A stretch of 64,000 nucleotides of DNA. Origin: Carnegiea gigantea (lineage: Eukaryota > Streptophyta > Magnoliopsida > Caryophyllales > Cactaceae). Where the stretch lies: NCBI GenBank assembly GCA_029747015.1, contig JAKOGI010001183.1, positions 179,501 to 243,500 on the forward strand. The letters run 5' to 3'. The notes beneath the pieces are model-generated. The model was not told the origin of the DNA. It worked only from the letters and a program-made list of their open reading frames with translations, and did no database searches. This document shows, in pieces, positions 1 to 11,007 of this stretch (positions within the stretch are counted from its first letter, which is position 1; every line of letters starts with the position of its first letter). The position numbers and the translations under genes are program-made.

Positions 1-7
1 ATATTTT

Positions 8-640
8 TTATTTGTTTGGATTGTAATACAAGATATTACTTACTTTTATTATTCAACTCATAATTTCTTTTTTTTCGGGGACAATAACATTGGATTGTTT
101 TCCTATATAAAAAAAAGAAGCAAAGGAGATAATTATTTTTCAATATTTTATTTCTAGAGAAGAGAACTATAGTACTTATTACGTGAATTTTTATAATAAA
201 AATAACTAAAATATATTACATGACGATTACATAATTAATTTATTATATAAAGATATCTATGAATCCTAATAATAAAAAGTAAAATAATTTATAAGTAGCA
301 TATATAGTAAAATTTAGAATATATATCTTATTTGTTTGGAATTCACTGCTATATTCTAAATGATAATGTTAATTAGTTTTCATATTTAAATATTAAGATT
401 AATTATTTGTAATACAAGATATGACTTACTTTTATTATCCAACTCATAATTCCTTTTTTTTTGGGACAATAACATAAGAGTGTTTTTCTATTAAAAAAAG
501 AAGAAGAAAAGGAGATAATTTTAAATATTTTATTTTAAAAGAAGAGAAAATAATAGCTATCTATAGTACTTATTCTGTGAATTTTTATAATAAAAATAAC
601 TAAAACATATTACATGAAGCTTACATAACAATGTATACAA
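8..640. repeat. Direct duplication, about 230-bp arms, period about 395 bp
   Basis: The stretch 8-246 recurs at about 402-640: both arms contain the same 'aatacaagatat' start, a T-rich run followed by 'ggacaataacat', 'ggagataatt', and 'gtgaatttttataataaaaataactaaaa'-type sequence. Several substitutions and small indels separate the arms, so the duplication is not recent. No gene is visible in either arm. It may be a fragment of a longer AT-rich satellite extending to the left of the window. Confidence 0.7.
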
Positions 641-1515
641 TTGCATTATTGATCAATAGAGTTGCAGTAGACAGAGAGGAAAGTCTCTTAAAACTTCTAA
701 CATTAGGATTTTGGAAATTTCAATGCATAAGTTTTGGTCCCCAATGTTGCGGAAGACCAATAGTTCAAGCGCTTATCTTATATTTCAACCTGTGTAAGTA
801 TTAAGTTACATATCAGTAAGAGCAGTTTAAAATCTCGATAAGCATATGAATATTAAATCAAACAGTACATTAAACCCTAAACTCAAAACAATAGTCTTAA
901 ACCTACAAGTTATAAATGTTCAAACCAACCATAAATCTTAAAACCCTTGAGGCCCAGCCCCTAGCCTAACTTTGCATAGGATCACATCTAAAAACAAAAA
1001 AATTATATGATCATACTGATTATAGTCTTTTTAACTTTCCCAAATTTTAAAAATAAGATATAAGGAAAAAAAATAGTTTCAAAGTTAAGAAGATAAGAGT
1101 TAAATTTATAATAACATCTTTAATGTTTTACTCTTATTGGGTATCGAGTATTGTGCGTTATTTCATTTTAATTCTACTCCTTAATATTTTGCTCTATGTA
1201 TATATTTAATTATCTATATCGTGTTTTTTACTGTATAATTTTATGATGTTATCATTGCTATACATTATGTATTTTTTTCAAGTTTGCAACATCTCTATCC
1301 AAATTCATACCTAATATCCTCCTGATATGCTTTTGACGGATCAAATATATTAATTTTTCTATTTAAATAGAAGATTATGATAAGAATAATTTTTTATTAT
1401 TTACGTTTTGAACTAAAATTAATTATTTAGACTATCAAATTATTTTTTTTTCATTTTAGAACTAACTATACCTAAATTATATTTTAAAATTTAAATGGCC
1501 GTGCAAGAGCACAGA
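641..1515. other. AT-rich non-coding stretch
   Basis: No open frame of coding character, RNA gene or repeat boundary is visible here. Short A and T runs dominate. I see nothing that can be named. Confidence 0.5.
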
Positions 1516-3770
1516 TACAAACTAGTTATCTACAAAAACTAAAATAGATGCCTATCAACATTTATAAGCCTACTACATGCTTTTCTCTTTGTTAGAAAAT
1601 GCTAATTGACATATCAGACAAATGCTTTTCTAATATAAACTAATGCTTATCTTGCTTGCTGTTGGTTTTACACTAGGTTTATGAGAGAAAAAGAAGGAAT
1701 CAGACACTTATCCAAATATATGCTTATAAACATTTTTAAAATCCACATAATATTAATAGTTTAAATTTTAATTACCTTAAATACTCAATTATCAAATGAG
1801 TATCTATACATTACAATAGATGTGCATCCACATCCATATACCTACTATGTTACTCATATCTATACTAAAAGTTGCTTTATCGACATACCAAACAAATACT
1901 AATCTTACTTGCGACTAGTTTTATACCAAATATATTAGGGGGAAAGAAAAGGAATAAGACACCTATAAAATAAATGTATATCAAGATTTGAAAATCCACG
2001 TCTATCTCAAATACAAAGCTATTCAAATGCCCATGTACAAACTAAAATACATGCATACTAACGTCTATAACCCTACTGTATTGCTCATCTCTATATTAAA
2101 GTTCTTATCACTATACTAAATAAATGTTTATTACATACTAAATAAATGTTTGTTTTACGTGCTACTGGCTTTGTACCAAGTATATTAGGGGAAAAGAAAG
2201 GAATAGAATGTACACTTATGCAAATAAATGCTTATTAAAATTTGAAAATCCACTTAAAATTAATAAATACGTTGTTTATCTCAAATACTTAGTGATTCAA
2301 ATGCTTCTCAACAAACTAAAAGCGGATCTCTATTAACATGTATAGCTACTATATTGCTTATCTCCATTGTAAAAAATGGTTATTGTCATGCTAAACAAAT
2401 ACTCATTGAATACCAAGCAAATGTTTATCTTGCTAGTGACTAGTTTTATACGAAATTTATCAGGGAGAAAAAAGCAATGAGGCACTTATCCAAATAAATA
2501 CTTATAAACGTTTAGAAATCAACATAATATAGTAACTAAGGTGTTTATCTCAAATATTTAGTTATTTAAATGCTTATCTACAAATGAAAATAAATGTGTA
2601 TCAATGCGTATAGACTTACTTTATTGCTCATATATTTGCCAAAAAAAAAAAAAAAAAAAGCTTATTGACATACTAAACATGTGTTTATCTTGCGTGCTGC
2701 TATTTTACACCAAGTTTATTAGAGGCAAAAAGGAATAAGACATTATCCAAGTAAATGCTGATTAACATTTGAAATCCACGTAACATTAATAACCAAAGTG
2801 TTTATCTCAAATATTTAGCTATTCAAATCCCTATCTACAAACTAAAATAGATGCAAATCAATATCTATAGCCTGCTATATTTTTCATCCCCATACTAAAA
2901 AAAAAAATGTTTAGCAATATACTAAACAAATGAGTTATTTTCATTTACCCCTTGAGATTTTGGTAAATATTATTTGTTCCCCTGAACTTTTCGAATTATC
3001 ATTTGCCACCTTCCACCATTGTGCACGTAATAGTATTACAAACACTACAAATTATAAAAATGCCCTTGATGCTCTTAAAATTGGTTTGATTAGTTTGAGA
3101 AGACTAATTGACACCTTTAACAATAAAAACATTGATTTTTTCACCCAAACATAGCCGGATATTGGGCAATTTGACGAGAAGAAAATAACAGAAAAACTTA
3201 TCCTGTAATGTTTAAACTACAACACAGATAGTGCTGGAAGGCTTACAAGGCCATAGCGACCTTGGTGCCTTGCTGGTGCTCTCAATGTCAATACTACTGC
3301 CACTGCTAATCACATTCATCAAATTGAAGATTAAGAGAATCAAGTTGGAGCTCAATTAAACTTCAAATGGATAAAGAAGACAGGGTTAGGGTAAAAAAGT
3401 TATAAACATGGAGGGCATTTTTGTAATTTGAAAAGTTTCTAATATTGTTATGCAAAGGTGAAGGTATAAATGAAAATTCGAAAAGTTTAGGCGGCGCAAA
3501 TAATATTTACTAGAACCTTGAGGATGCTAAATGAAGATTGTTCCTAAATAAATGCTCATCTTTTACCAAGCCAACGCTTATTTTATTTGCTACAGGTTTC
3601 ATAAGAAGTTTATTGGGGAAAAAGGGATAAGATAGTCATCAAAATAAATAATTATCAACATTTGAAAATCCACATAGCATCAATAATCATAGTTTTTATT
3701 GGAAATACTTAGCTATTCACCTACTTATCGATATTTGCAAACTCACCATATTACTAATATCCATACTAAT
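1516..3770. repeat. Decayed tandem repeat, monomer about 250-275 bp
   Basis: Six or so diverged monomers follow each other. A landmark block reading roughly 'tattagggggaaagaaaaggaataagac' occurs near 1680, 1933, 2184, 2458, 2716 and 3612. The last interval is longer only because a MITE of about 595 bp sits at 2940-3535. Each monomer also has 'ttgaaaatccac', 'ttatctcaaatac' and 'caaactaaaatagatg' blocks in the same order. The array resumes after the Copia element at 9145-9200, so that element landed in the array. No coding sequence is present. It could be a degenerate satellite or the tandem internal repeat of an old element. Confidence 0.7.
2940..3535. mobile_element. MITE with about 70-bp terminal inverted repeats
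   Basis: The left end (from TTCATTTACCCC at 2940) and the reverse complement of the right end (near 3535) match over about 70 bp, sharing 'gtaaatattatttg' and 'aacttttcgaat' in the same order and spacing. The element interrupts a monomer of the surrounding tandem repeat, which gives its limits. A clear target duplication is not visible, so the superfamily is undecided; long TIRs would fit a Mutator-like MITE. A 74-codon open frame at 2930-3154 lies across the TIR and is not regarded as a gene. Confidence 0.7.
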
Positions 3771-4383
3771 TGTTAGGAATAAAGGAATAATAGGATGTGA
3801 CAATGCAACAGAATTCAATCAAGAACACAACGCAACAATGAAAAACAGGAATAAAGGACACAGAGAATTTTTACGTGGAAACCCAATGTGGGAAAAAACC
3901 ACGGACGGTGACAGCACACCGACAAATTTCACTATGAGCAGAGTGGTACACCACAATCACTTCAGTGATTAAGAGCAGAATTACAATACTCTCAATTGAA
4001 TTCTCTCACAAATAACCTCACTCTCTCAATGTGTTTTCTATACTGGAGTGTTTTGAAACCTAGGCTTGACCCTCCTTTTATAGGGCCTGAAGAATAGGGT
4101 TTTTTTCCCTTCTTGGAAAAACCCTAGCCGCCGCAGAGGAGTCCTCCTTGAAGACAGAAACCCTAGCCGCATCCGAAAGAGGCGGCGAAAAGACACGTGG
4201 CACGACCGTGCCCCGTGGCACGGTCACCCCGTGTCACATGGCACGGCCGTGCCATATGGCACGGCACCCCCGTGCCAATTTTCTGTCCCGCTCGTCTTCG
4301 GCTCTTCGTCTTGGCACGCCCGTGTCTGTGCAGCATGGGCTCCCCGTGCCGATACTCGAGATTTTGGGCCATAAAACCCAACA
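3771..4383 (-). repeat. Copia 3' LTR
   Basis: 613 bp, on the plus strand beginning TGTTAGG and ending CCCAACA. It is about 99% identical to 8532-9144; the differences include one-base indels near 3848 and 4113 that cancel in length. It contains a TATA motif and the GC-rich palindromic array described separately. Confidence 0.97.
4194..4277. promoter_or_regulatory. Palindromic GGCACG/CGTGCC array in Copia 3' LTR
   Basis: About 84 bp of near-perfect palindromes: CACGTGGCACGACCGTGCC, then GTGGCACGG, GGCACGGCCGTGCC and further CGTGCC half sites. On the element's own strand it lies upstream of the TATA motif, hence in U3. A looser copy of the half sites continues to about 4358. Similar arrays occur in the TG and NA Gypsy LTRs. 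Enhancer, host-factor target or RNA hairpin are all possible; none is shown. Confidence 0.8.
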
Positions 4384-4396
4384 ATCTCCACCTTGG
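4384..4396 (-). other. Copia polypurine tract
   Basis: On the minus strand AAGGTGGAGAT directly precedes the 3' LTR (TGTTGGG). This is the usual Copia plus-strand primer: purine-rich and abutting the LTR. Confidence 0.85.
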
Positions 4397-4483
4397 ACCA
4401 AAATCTCCAATCTTCAACTTTCCGTCGCCGTCGTCCACCCCTAAGGGTGTTGCCCCCCATGGGGCTATGCCCCGCAGGGCTTC

Positions 4484-7400
4484 TCAATGACTGTGAACTC
4501 CCACTAAGTCCAAGCAATGCTCGAACTTAGCTGTAGGTAGTGGCTTTGTAAGCATGTCAGCAGGATTCTCTGAGGTGTGAACTTTCTTCATCATTATTTC
4601 TCCTGCAGCAACTGTATCTCGTACATAATGATATTTGACGCTGATATGCTTGGTCTTCGAGTGGTAGGCATCATTCTTTGTCAGATGTATGGCACTCTGA
4701 CTATCAGAATATACCACAGTAGCAGATTGTGGTATTCCAAGCTCCATTACCAGTCCCCTTAGCCAGGTAGCTTCCTTCACCCCTTCAGTGGCAGCAATAT
4801 ACTCAGCTTCTGTTGTGGACAGAGCTGCAATAGATTGTAAAGACGCTTTCCAAGAGATAGCGCCCCCACACATAGTAAAGATGTACCCAGATATGGACCT
4901 CCTCCTATCCAAATCACCAGCATAGTCAGAATCAACATACCCTACTACATCAGATGTAGCAACCTTGTTTCTATCAAATACCAGCCCTTTTCCCACAGTT
5001 CCCTTTACATACCGCAGGATCCATTTTACACCCTCCCAGTGATCCTTTCCAGGATTATGCATATATCTACTTACCACACTCACAGCATGTGATAAGTCTG
5101 GTCTGGTACAGACCATGGCATACATCAAACTCCCTACAGCACTGGAGTATGGTACATTGGACATTCTACCGATGTCCTCTTCTGTTTGCGGACAGCATTC
5201 CGCAGACAGTCTAAAATGTGCAGCAAGAGGGGTAGACACTGCCTTGCAGTCCCTCATATTGAACTTCCTTAATACCTTCTCAAGATATTTTTCTTGAGAC
5301 AGGTATAATTTTCCCTCCTTTCGATCCCTGTGAATCTCCATGCCCAGTATCCTTTTAGCTGCACCTAAATCTTTCATTTCGAATTCCTTACTGAGTTGAG
5401 ATTTTAGCATGCTAATCAGGTTTTTATCTTTAGATGCAATTAGCATGTCATCAACATACAGTAGTAGATAGATAAAGGACCCATCACCATATTGTCTAAA
5501 GTATACACAATTATCATATCTACTACGTATGTAACCATTATCAATCATAAACGTGTCAAAACGTTTATACCACTGCCTAGGAGCCTGCTTGAGTCCATAC
5601 AAGGACTTTTTCAACTTACATACCATGTGTTCCTGATCAGGAACAGCAAACCCTTCAGGTTGCTTCATATATATCTCCTCTTCCAGCTCACCATGCAGGA
5701 AGGCTGTTTTTACATCAAGCTGCTCCAACTCCAAGTTAAACAATATCACAATGGATAACAATAATCGAATAGAGGTGTGTCTGACTACAGGAGAGAAAAC
5801 CTCATTGTAGTCTATACCTTCCCGTTGGTTGCAACCACGAACAACCAACCTTGCTTTCCACCTTGCATCCTCTACCCCAGGAATGCCCTCCTTCTTCTTG
5901 TATATCCATTTGGCAGTTAAGGCCCGTCGGCCTTTAGGCAGGTTACATAACTCCCAAGTCCCATTTTTCTGCAGACTTTCCATTTCTTCTTGCATAGCCA
6001 GAACCCAATTGGGTGAACTTGGGCAGGTGATGGCTTCAGTATAATTTGAAGGCTCAGTTCCTTCAGACACTTCCTCTGCAACTGAAAGTGCAAATGCTAT
6101 CAGCCCTTCATCATCGTTGTACCGGGCCGGTCTCCTGATCTCCCTGCGAGGACGATCATGTGCTATAGAGTGCTCAACCTCCTCCTGAGGTTGTTTAGTG
6201 CTGATAGCCCCAGGCTCAGTGACCTGGACTTCCCTCATAGTTTCTTCAACAGCTCCACCTTGAGCTGTAGCAGTCTCCAGCTCCACCTCCATGCTGGTGT
6301 CTTGCTGAGTTCCTGCACCAGTAGAAGGAGCAGCAGCATTCTTTCCAGAAGATAATATATCAGACTCATTGAAAGTAACATCCCTACTTTGTATTACTTT
6401 CTTAGAATCAGGACACCACATACGATACCCCTTAGATTCACTAGCATACCCCAAAAACATACATTTAACTGCTCTAGGTGCTAGTTTGCCCTCATTTACA
6501 TGAGCATACACAGGACACCCAAATACCCTGAGATTAGAGTAGTCAACAGGATTACCTGACCATACTTCTTCTGGAATCTGAAACTCAATGGAGGAGTGTG
6601 GTGATCGATTCACCAGGTAGCAGGCCGTAGAAATGGCCTCAGCCCAAAACGCTTTGCGATCCCAAAGCCCAGCAGTTGAAAGCAAACACCTTGCTCTCTC
6701 TAACAATGTCCTGTTAATTCGTTCTGCGACCCCATTCTGTTGTGGTTTCCCGACCAAGGTTTTATGCCTGGCTATGCCGTTTGCGGTGCAGAATTCTTCA
6801 AACTCAGATTCAACAAACTCCAGGCCATTATCAGTCCTGAGTTTCTTGATCCTTTTGCCAGTCTGGTTCTCAACCAGAGCCTTGAATTTCTTGAACATTG
6901 AGAATGTCTCGTTTTTCTGTCTCAAGAAATACACCCAAATTTTTCGTGAGAAATCATCAACAAATGTTAACATGTAACGCTTACCTCCCATCGAAGGTAC
7001 CTTAGAGGGACCCCACAAATCAGAATGGATGTAGTCCAGGACCCCCTGAGTACGGTGACTAGCCTTTGAGAAACTTACCCTTTTCTGTTTCCCAAATACA
7101 CAGTGATCACAAAAATCCAACTTACCCGTACTTGCGTTACCAAGACAACCTTTCTTACTCAGAATGGTCATCCCTTTCTCACTCATATGGCCCAGCCTCA
7201 TGTGCCATAACATTGTCTCATCTGCTGTACTTACCGCAGCTACTCCTGTAACTGTGGCTCCTTGCAGGATGTAGAGACTGCCCTGCCTCAGTCCCTTCAT
7301 CATCACCATGGCTCCTTTAGCCACCTTTAGAGCTCCATTCTCCATGATGATTCTGCAACCATTAGACTCAAGAGTACCCAAAGAGATCAAGCAACGAGTC

Positions 7401-8506
7401 ATATCAGGAATGTGACGCACTTTAGACAAGGTTCTAATAGTGCCATCATGGGTTTTAATCTGAACTGTACCTATCCCTGCAACCTTGCATTCAGCATCGT
7501 TGCCCATAAGTACAACCCCAGACTCCACAGGTTCATAAGTTATAAACCAGTCCCTACGAGGACACATGTGGAACGTGCAACCAGAATCTAAAACCCAATT
7601 ATCATTCACTCCTCTCCCAGAGGTGGTAGCTAAAGAAGTAGCAAGCAGTACATCCCCATCTGACTCAGACTCTACCACACAGTCAGCAGTAGCAGTTTTA
7701 CCCTTTTCTTCAGTCTTGTTCTTTAACTTCCAACAATTAGCCTTTATGTGACCCAATTTTTTGCAAAAGTGGCAGGTTTTATTAGCATGAGGATTTCTCG
7801 ATTTAGAACGGCTCTTCCTATTACCGTTTCCCTTCTTCTCAGTTGTCCTACCCCTAACTGCCAACCCTTCACCCTGGTCAGTATGAATGTCATGGTCAAA
7901 CTTTTCTTTTGAAAGAAGGTTAGCCTTGACATCCTCAAACGATATAGTATCTGTGTTACTATACAGCATGATTTCTTTAAAGTGTTTATATGAAGGGGGT
8001 AGTGAGACAACAAGCAAGATGGCTTTATCCTCATCATCAATTTTTACATCCAGACTTTCCAAATCAACTAGAATTGAATTGAAATCATTCAGATGTTTCT
8101 GGACAGGCGTACCTTCAGCCATACGACAGGTGTACAACCTTTCTTTTAGCCTGATCTTATTGGCTAGACTCTTTGTCATATATAGTTCTTCTAGCCTAGC
8201 CCAAAGGTCAACAGCAGTTACCTTATCAAGAACCTCGCGGAGCACGTGAGGTGCCAGACATAGTTGTATGGCTGAAACTGCCTTCAGCTCCAGTTCCTCC
8301 CATTCCTCATTTGTCAACTTCCCACGCCTTTTCTGCTGATCCTCAGCCCACTTTTCATCCGTTGTGCCTGCGGGTTTAACGTGAGGCCCCTGCAGGACCT
8401 TCCACAGCCCGTGCTGGATGAGGACCGCCCTCATCTGCACCTTCCAGAGATTAAAGCTAATCTCCCCGTCGAATTTCTGTATGTCCACCTTCATAATTGA
8501 AGACAT
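4484..8506 (-). CDS. Copia gag-pol polyprotein, intact, 1340 aa
   Basis: One open frame encodes all Copia functions. Order with approximate residues: gag of the UBN2 type (1-235); CCHC zinc knuckle [14 protein letters not shown] (243-257); aspartic protease DSG (about 305); pre-integrase HHCC region, with HMRLGH and CDHC; integrase catalytic D, D and E in HSDLWGP, RTDNG and GVAERINRT (about 493, 557 and 593); RVFGCP block; reverse transcriptase (about 845-1090) with YVDD (about 1017); RNase H (from about 1190, DSDYAGD, TEAEYIA) to the C-terminus [13 protein letters not shown]-initiated reading could begin at 8530 inside the primer site, but the first ATG is at 8506 and gives the normal gag start MSSIMKVD. 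No stop or frameshift interrupts it and the catalytic residues are present. The proteins would act in virus-like particles and at integration. Similarity to Tnt1 is clear by eye. Confidence 0.96.
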   Translation of the reverse strand: MSSIMKVDIQKFDGEISFNLWKVQMRAVLIQHGLWKVLQGPHVKPAGTTDEKWAEDQQKRRGKLTNEEWEELELKAVSAIQLCLAPHVLREVLDKVTAVDLWARLEELYMTKSLANKIRLKERLYTCRMAEGTPVQKHLNDFNSILVDLESLDVKIDDEDKAILLVVSLPPSYKHFKEIMLYSNTDTISFEDVKANLLSKEKFDHDIHTDQGEGLAVRGRTTEKKGNGNRKSRSKSRNPHANKTCHFCKKLGHIKANCWKLKNKTEEKGKTATADCVVESESDGDVLLATSLATTSGRGVNDNWVLDSGCTFHMCPRRDWFITYEPVESGVVLMGNDAECKVAGIGTVQIKTHDGTIRTLSKVRHIPDMTRCLISLGTLESNGCRIIMENGALKVAKGAMVMMKGLRQGSLYILQGATVTGVAAVSTADETMLWHMRLGHMSEKGMTILSKKGCLGNASTGKLDFCDHCVFGKQKRVSFSKASHRTQGVLDYIHSDLWGPSKVPSMGGKRYMLTFVDDFSRKIWVYFLRQKNETFSMFKKFKALVENQTGKRIKKLRTDNGLEFVESEFEEFCTANGIARHKTLVGKPQQNGVAERINRTLLERARCLLSTAGLWDRKAFWAEAISTACYLVNRSPHSSIEFQIPEEVWSGNPVDYSNLRVFGCPVYAHVNEGKLAPRAVKCMFLGYASESKGYRMWCPDSKKVIQSRDVTFNESDILSSGKNAAAPSTGAGTQQDTSMEVELETATAQGGAVEETMREVQVTEPGAISTKQPQEEVEHSIAHDRPRREIRRPARYNDDEGLIAFALSVAEEVSEGTEPSNYTEAITCPSSPNWVLAMQEEMESLQKNGTWELCNLPKGRRALTAKWIYKKKEGIPGVEDARWKARLVVRGCNQREGIDYNEVFSPVVRHTSIRLLLSIVILFNLELEQLDVKTAFLHGELEEEIYMKQPEGFAVPDQEHMVCKLKKSLYGLKQAPRQWYKRFDTFMIDNGYIRSRYDNCVYFRQYGDGSFIYLLLYVDDMLIASKDKNLISMLKSQLSKEFEMKDLGAAKRILGMEIHRDRKEGKLYLSQEKYLEKVLRKFNMRDCKAVSTPLAAHFRLSAECCPQTEEDIGRMSNVPYSSAVGSLMYAMVCTRPDLSHAVSVVSRYMHNPGKDHWEGVKWILRYVKGTVGKGLVFDRNKVATSDVVGYVDSDYAGDLDRRRSISGYIFTMCGGAISWKASLQSIAALSTTEAEYIAATEGVKEATWLRGLVMELGIPQSATVVYSDSQSAIHLTKNDAYHSKTKHISVKYHYVRDTVAAGEIMMKKVHTSENPADMLTKPLPTAKFEHCLDLVGVHSH

Positions 8507-8515
8507 CCTATAACC

Positions 8516-8529
8516 TGGCTCTGATACCA
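8516..8529 (-). other. Copia primer binding site, tRNA-iMet
   Basis: The minus strand reads TGGTATCAGAGCCA two bases inside the 5' LTR, complementary to the 3' end of plant initiator tRNA-Met. This fixes the element's orientation and 5' end. Confidence 0.95.
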
Positions 8530-8833
8530 CTTGTTAGGAATAAAGAAATAATAGGATGTGACAATGCAACAGAATTCAACCAAGAACACAACGCAACAAT
8601 GAAAAACAAAATAAAGGACACAGAGAATTTTTACGTGGAAACCCAATGTGGGAAAAAACCACGGACGGCGACAGCACACCGACAAATTTCACTATGAGCA
8701 GAGTGGTACACCACAATCACTTCAGTGATTAAGAGCAGAATTACAATACTCTCAATTGAATTCTCTCACAAATAACCTCACTCTCTCAATGTGTTTTCTA
8801 TACTGGAGTGTTTTGAAACCTAGGCTTGACCCT

Positions 8834-8842
8834 CCTTTTATA
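8834..8842 (-). promoter_or_regulatory. TATA box in Copia 5' LTR
   Basis: Minus strand TATAAAAGG in a GC-richer context, the best TATA match in the LTR; conserved in the other LTR at 4074-4082. Transcription would start 25-35 bp further left, giving U3-R-U5 proportions normal for a 613-bp LTR. Confidence 0.75.
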
Positions 8843-8954
8843 GGGCCTGAAGAATAGGGTTTTTTTCCCTTCTTTGGAAAAACCCTAGCCGCCGCAGAGG
8901 AGTCCTCCTTGAAGACAGAAACCCTAGCCGCATCCGAAAGAGGCGGCGAAAAGA

Positions 8955-9038
8955 CACGTGGCACGACCGTGCCCCGTGGCACGGTCACCCCGTGTCACAT
9001 GGCACGGCCGTGCCATATGGCACGGCACCCCCGTGCCA
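8955..9038. promoter_or_regulatory. Palindromic GGCACG/CGTGCC array in Copia 5' LTR
   Basis: Same array as in the 3' LTR, at the same offset from the LTR edge (423 bp). It includes CACGTG (a G-box core) and GGCACGGCCGTGCC. It lies upstream of the TATA box on the minus strand, so in this LTR it is in position to act as an upstream promoter element. Confidence 0.8.
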
Positions 9039-9144
9039 GTTTTCTGTCCCGCTCGTCTTCGGCTCTTCGTCTTGGCACGCCCGTGTCTGTGCAGCATGGG
9101 CTCCCCGTGCCGATACTCGAGATTTTGGGCCATAAAACCCAACA

Positions 9145-9830
9145 CTAATTAAATGGTTATCTTAGTATCAAACAAATGCTTATCATTGTACCAAAGACAT
9201 TGTTATATTGATCACAAAAATTTTATGCCATTTTTATGGTGTGTTCTATTAAAAGCATGTGCAAGATGTCGTAGTGTAGTTGTGCTTGAATTTATAATTT
9301 TTTTAATTCAAAATTCAAACAATTTGATGAACCTAAAATATAACATCTTAAAACTGCTCATATAATGAGCATGGATAGATATGAAAAAATATAGAAGTGG
9401 AAGAAGATGGCTTTAACATATAAAAATACAACTATTACTTAAATATTTTCGCATAAGAATATGCATGCATAATTAAATGTTAACAAGAAAATAAACAAAG
9501 GAATCAAATATATAGAAGAGGATGCAAGAATCATTTAAACGATTTAAAAAGCAAAAGGATACAAGAACCATGTAAAATGAAAAAAATTAAAAGTGCGAAG
9601 GCAAAAAGAAAAAATATCAATGACATGGAAAATGCAAAAAAAAATTTAAAAATAGTAAGCAAAATAAATAAGCAAAAAAAAAAAAAAAAGATGAGTGACA
9701 TAGAAAAAACAAACATTGTAAGTGGTGAGGAACCTACATTAGTAGCACAACTAAGACGGAGTTTTTTTCATAGAAACAACTAAAAAAGATAAGAAAAAGA
9801 TAAATAAAAAACAAACATTTTTTTTTTTTT
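9145..9830. other. AT-rich DNA: end of tandem repeat, A-rich repeat and duplication edge
   Basis: 9145-9200 continues the tandem repeat broken by the Copia. 9200-9570 shows nothing recognisable. 9575-9700 is A-rich with two similar 'atgacat(gg/ag)aaaa' blocks. 9708-9815 is a diverged copy of 17377-17495 (shared 'gtggtgaggaac', 'agtagcacaac' and 'gataagaaaaagataaataaaaaa'), so part of the segment that is duplicated further right also occurs here. Confidence 0.55.
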
Positions 9831-10397
9831 TCAATTAGTAAGTCATAATTTGGCTGAAAAGGATAGAATACAAATAAAGCAAACGCAAAGTAATTAAAAG
9901 GGGGAAGGGGGATTCCAGCCTAGTACACCAAAACGGCAAAACTAGCAAAGCATCACACTACAAGCTAACCCTCAAATCCTCCATCTCTGACCCAGCTTGA
10001 GCTGTCGAGCCCCAAAGACAGTGGCGAAAAAGCTTGATCAATCTCTTGCTAAGTGTGCTAACCCCTCATAGCTCTCTCATTGTACCTTTTCTCCACCAAA
10101 ATCCCCCACAAATCAGTGCCATGTAGTTCGTATTGATAGTGCCCGCCACTTGCTTGGCAAAATTACTCAAAAAAACATTTCTTGTGTTGTACCCTATTTT
10201 GAGTCTTACAATGGTATTGCCCTTTGATTTGGAAGGTTGTTTGGAACCATCTCCAACTCAGAAACTCTCAAACCTGGATGAGAGATGAAGATCCACCATA
10301 TCCACCAAGAACACATCTTGTTTATGCACTTGCATATCATAACTTGCTCCTGCCTGCTACATTAATTAATCACCATCAATCAGCAGTTCGGTCGTCA
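9831..10397. other. Unidentified mixed-composition DNA, left part
   Basis: Less AT-rich than its surroundings and continuous with 16843-17376 once the TG1 element is removed. Together they form about 1.1 kb bounded by copies of the same 100-bp sequence (9708-9815 and 17377-17495). Stop-containing open stretches occur on the plus strand, for example around 10110-10215, but no protein family is recognisable. It may be a decayed gene or transposon fragment. Confidence 0.4.
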
Positions 10398-10850
10398 TGA
10401 TGAACCTCTATTTTGTACTATTTTTAGCCCCTATTTGACCCATTTTCTCCCCCATTTTCACATTCAATTGCATTAAGGAAGGGTCAAATCGGCGACTATA
10501 GTTTTAGGATTAGTTTTCGACCCTTGAGAGAGGGAGGAGATGGGCTTAATTGATAATTTATCCATTCGTGATGCATGCCCTGGAGATATTTGGTAGGGCT
10601 AGTAATTGATTCGCTAGCATATTTGTGCTGTTAATTCCAACCTAAGTGTTTACTCTTCTGCTGTTTAATTCATCTTTAAGTCGTTATTGTTTCCTTTAGT
10701 TTAATTCCAAACCTCCAACTATGACTGCCTAGCTTGAGTGGCCTAATTAGTTCTGGCAGTTGAAGCCAAGTTCCCTGTGGATTCGATCCATACTTGCCAG
10801 TTGCTAGCTACAGCTACACCGTGCACTTGCGGTAATTAAAACTACTAACA
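10398..10850 (+). repeat. TG1 5' LTR with a 962-bp internal deletion
   Basis: Starts TGATGAACC and ends ACTAACA. It matches the 3' LTR except that 15516-16477 is missing at the junction 10490/10491. The missing part includes the palindromic array and the promoter-like region, so this LTR probably cannot start a normal transcript. Confidence 0.93.
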
Positions 10851-10856
10851 AGTTTT

Positions 10857-10874
10857 TGGCGCCGTTGCCGGGGA
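10857..10874 (+). other. TG1 primer binding site, tRNA-Asp
   Basis: TGGCGCCGTTGCCGGGGA, complementary to the 3' end of plant tRNA-Asp, six bases inside the 5' LTR. This primer is typical of Athila-type Gypsy elements. Confidence 0.93.
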
Positions 10875-11007
10875 ACTTGCGCCTTTCAATATTGGAATGG
10901 ATTAGCATACTCTAGACTAGGTCTTTTTGTTTTTTTTTTCTTTTTGTAGTTTGGTTCTCCTTTATTCTTGGTTGAAACTGTTTACGCCTGGGTAGTGTTT
11001 GCTTCGC

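Larger units (their letters stand above)
3771..9144 (-). mobile_element. Complete Copia (Tork/Tnt1-like) LTR retrotransposon
   Basis: A full-length element on the minus strand: 613-bp LTRs at both ends (TG...CA), a tRNA-iMet primer site beside the right (5') LTR, a polypurine tract beside the left (3') LTR, and one uninterrupted gag-pol frame. A 5-bp target duplication CTAAT flanks it at 3766-3770 and 9145-9149. The LTRs differ at only about seven places, so the insertion is recent. Domain order protease-integrase-RT-RNase H defines Copia, and the resemblance of gag, integrase and RT to Tnt1 puts it in the Tork lineage. It looks structurally competent; activity is not shown by sequence alone. 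Confidence 0.97.
8532..9144 (-). repeat. Copia 5' LTR
   Basis: 613 bp, nearly identical to the left LTR. As the 5' LTR it should drive transcription leftward. TATAAAAGG on the minus strand at 8834-8842 is the likely TATA box, with the palindromic array about 110-200 bp upstream of it. Confidence 0.97.

Noticed and set aside
4148..4517. Overlapping open frames on both strands within the Copia LTR (and their twins at 8752-9152)
   Set aside because: They are by-products of the GC-rich palindromic array, which lacks stops in several frames; they are non-coding LTR sequence.
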